From contig JAGPBG010000086.1 of NCBI GenBank assembly GCA_018063485.1, forward strand, positions 1 through 7,982: a stretch of 7,982 nt of DNA, in the 5' to 3' direction. Source of the stretch: Cypionkella sp. Lineage in GTDB: Bacteria > Pseudomonadota > Alphaproteobacteria > Rhodobacterales > Rhodobacteraceae. Both the position numbers and the translations under genes were made by a program. Shown here in pieces: positions 6,822-7,982 of the stretch. Position 1 is the stretch's first letter. The number at the start of each line of letters is the position of its first letter. The notes under the pieces are model-generated. The model saw only the letters and a program-made list of their open reading frames with translations. It had not been told where the DNA came from and made no database searches.

Positions 6822-7487
6822 TCAGCAAGTGGTCTGCGGTTCAGTCAGGCGTCCTGTGGTCATGTGCCTTTTGCGGCCATGACCGGGTATGCGGGTAACG
6901 GCGAAACCGGCCTCGGTCAACGCGCGGCGCACATGCCCGGCGGCCGTATAGGTGGCAAAGCTGCCTTGCGGCAGGGTGTGGTGGCCAACTTCTGCCATGA
7001 GTTCGGGGGTCCACAGGTCCGGGTTCTTTGTCGGTGAGAAGCCGTCGAGAAACCATGCGTCGGCTTTGTGTTGCCAGTTTTTCAAGGTGTCGGACGCATC
7101 GCCGATGATGATCTCCACATCGATGGGGCCAAGCCTGAAACGGCGCGCGCCTTTGGCCCACAAGGACAAGAAATCATCGGCCACCGCGCGGGCTTCGGGA
7201 AAGTGGTTCAGGGCGCGGCTCATGTCGGCGGCGGACAGTGGATAGGCTTCAAAACTGGTGTAGCGGATCGGCGCGGCAGGATTGGCGATCAGGGTGGCCA
7301 GCAGGTTCAGCCCGGTGCCAAAGCCCAGTTCGGCGATGTGAAAACCGGGGCGCAGCCGTGCGGGCAGATCGTTTCCGGCCAGAAACACATGGCGGGTTTC
7401 GGCCAAACCGTCATCAAGCGAGAAATACGGATCGTCAAAGCGGTTGGACACCGGGACCACCCCGTCTCGCCAGGTCAGCCCACTCAT
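6822..7487 (-). CDS. mnmD: tRNA 5-aminomethyl-2-thiouridine methyltransferase (MnmD)
   Basis: This 221-residue cytoplasmic enzyme uses S-adenosylmethionine to methylate the aminomethyl group on wobble U34 of certain tRNAs, the last step to mnm5(s2)U. It matches the methyltransferase half of E. coli MnmC. The SAM-binding loop is ELGFGTGLN (53-61), with the acidic Glu80 (TSFEAYPL) after strand 2 and IIIGDASDTL at 127-135. The family signature FLDGFSPTKNPDLW (146-159) contains the catalytic-region Asp148, and GRKRHM (204-209) ends the domain. No oxidase domain is attached. The start at 7487 is chosen because GGAGAG (complement of 7491-7496) precedes it, the MnmC family begins with a similar sequence, and the longer open frame upstream is low-complexity antisense to the next gene. 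It is divergent from an FAD oxidase gene that could supply the partner activity. Confidence 0.92.
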   Translation of the reverse strand: MSGLTWRDGVVPVSNRFDDPYFSLDDGLAETRHVFLAGNDLPARLRPGFHIAELGFGTGLNLLATLIANPAAPIRYTSFEAYPLSAADMSRALNHFPEARAVADDFLSLWAKGARRFRLGPIDVEIIIGDASDTLKNWQHKADAWFLDGFSPTKNPDLWTPELMAEVGHHTLPQGSFATYTAAGHVRRALTEAGFAVTRIPGHGRKRHMTTGRLTEPQTTC

Positions 7488-7560
7488 TTGCTCTCCACAC
7501 TGTTGTCCGTCTTGCATCTGGCCTATGCCGTTGGTGAAAGGTTGCGCGGATAGCGCGACC

Positions 7561-7599
7561 ATGGGCAAGGGTTGGTGCGATGGCAAGGGTTGATCTGAC
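7561..7599 (+). repeat. 18-bp imperfect tandem duplication at a start codon
   Basis: GGCAAGGGTTG occurs at 7564-7574 and again at 7582-7592, offset by 18 bp. Each copy is preceded by AT(G)G, so there are two ATGs (7561 and 7580) in different frames. The ATG at 7561 opens a 10-codon peptide that stops at 7591-7593. The ATG at 7580 opens the oxidoreductase, and the AAGGG of the upstream copy (7567-7571) serves as its Shine-Dalgarno, 8 nt away. Confidence 0.5.
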
Positions 7600-7982
7600 G
7601 GTACGCGGCGGCGGGATTTTCGGTCTGTCGGTGGCATGGGCGGCGGTGCTGCGCGGGGCCAAAGTGCGCCTGATCGAGGCGGTGGCGATCGGGGCCGGGT
7701 CAAGTGGCGGTACGGTGGGGGCACTGAGCCCGCATACGCCCGAGGCATGGAACGAGAAAAAGGCGTTTCAACTGGAAAGCCTGCTGATGGCCCAGGGGTT
7801 TTGGGAGGGTGTTGAATCGACATCTGGCCTTTGCAGCGGCTATGGCCGGGTGGGGCGATTGCAGGTTCTGGCCGATGCGGCGGCGGTTGAATTGGCGCGA
7901 GTGCGCGAGGTGGACGCGGTGTCGCTTTGGCAAGGCCGGGCGGCGTGGCGGGTGGTTGAGGCGAGCGGGGCAGCATGGGAGC
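7580..7982 (+). CDS. FAD-dependent oxidoreductase, MnmC-oxidase-like (5' part)
   Basis: The first 134 residues are in the window and the gene runs off the right edge without a stop. The N-terminus has the dinucleotide-binding fold of the D-amino-acid-oxidase superfamily: a beta strand, then RGGGIFGLS (GxGxxG at 10-15), a helix, and strand 2 ending in Glu33 (VRLIEA), which should hold the FAD ribose. AGSSGGTVGALSPHTPE (39-55) resembles the conserved segment after the FAD loop in the oxidase half of MnmC, which removes the carboxymethyl group of cmnm5U34 to give nm5U34 for MnmD. The ATG at 7580 is the first start codon after an in-frame stop at 7535-7537. It is divergent from mnmD with a 92-bp gap. 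A more general amine or glycine oxidase role remains possible, as the substrate-binding part is not visible. Confidence 0.85.
   Translation, partial: MARVDLTVRGGGIFGLSVAWAAVLRGAKVRLIEAVAIGAGSSGGTVGALSPHTPEAWNEKKAFQLESLLMAQGFWEGVESTSGLCSGYGRVGRLQVLADAAAVELARVREVDAVSLWQGRAAWRVVEASGAAWE

Noticed and set aside
7488..7976. Minus-strand extension of mnmD into a 384-codon frame
   Set aside because: The extension is Pro/Arg/Ser-rich and antisense to the FAD oxidoreductase; a good Shine-Dalgarno and the family start lie at 7487.

Overview
The window reads as a stretch of chromosome from an alphaproteobacterium, most likely a marine-type member of the Rhodobacterales (Roseobacter group). The basis is GC-rich coding sequence, the character of the proteins, and two arrangements that I recall, without checking, as common in that order: dapA back to back with an Slt-type lytic transglycosylase, and a stand-alone mnmD next to an FAD oxidase gene. 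No tRNA, rRNA, CRISPR array, transposase or phage gene is visible. No clearly new multi-gene system is visible either; the genes are ordinary metabolic and housekeeping genes, and the unexplained structure lies mostly between them.

Left part (1-2260). A gene on the minus strand begins at about position 20 and leaves the window. Next come a 10-helix drug/metabolite-type (EamA) transporter and a GcvA-like LysR regulator, both on the minus strand. The 130 bp between these two hold two abutting perfect inverted repeats. The LysR gene is divergent from a creatinase gene (2260-3483), and the 126 bp between them holds a small dyad that could be the regulator's operator. The likely logic is controlled use of creatine as a carbon and nitrogen source: creatinase makes sarcosine and urea.

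Middle part (3484-6595). Creatinase and dapA converge on a hairpin with a G9/C9 stem, which probably terminates transcription from both sides. dapA (lysine and diaminopimelate synthesis) is divergent from a 660-residue exported soluble lytic transglycosylase. The two act on peptidoglycan precursors and on the finished wall respectively. A reasonable sigma70-type promoter is visible for dapA, with a GC hairpin at the start of its leader.

Right part (6595-7982). A 112-bp two-tier palindrome starts on the last base of the transglycosylase stop codon and fills half of the gap to the convergent mnmD. It looks like an intergenic repeat element and is the most interesting non-coding feature here. 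mnmD (tRNA wobble-uridine methyltransferase) is divergent from the 5' part of an FAD-dependent oxidoreductase that resembles the oxidase half of MnmC. In E. coli the two activities are fused in one protein; here they are separate genes on opposite strands.
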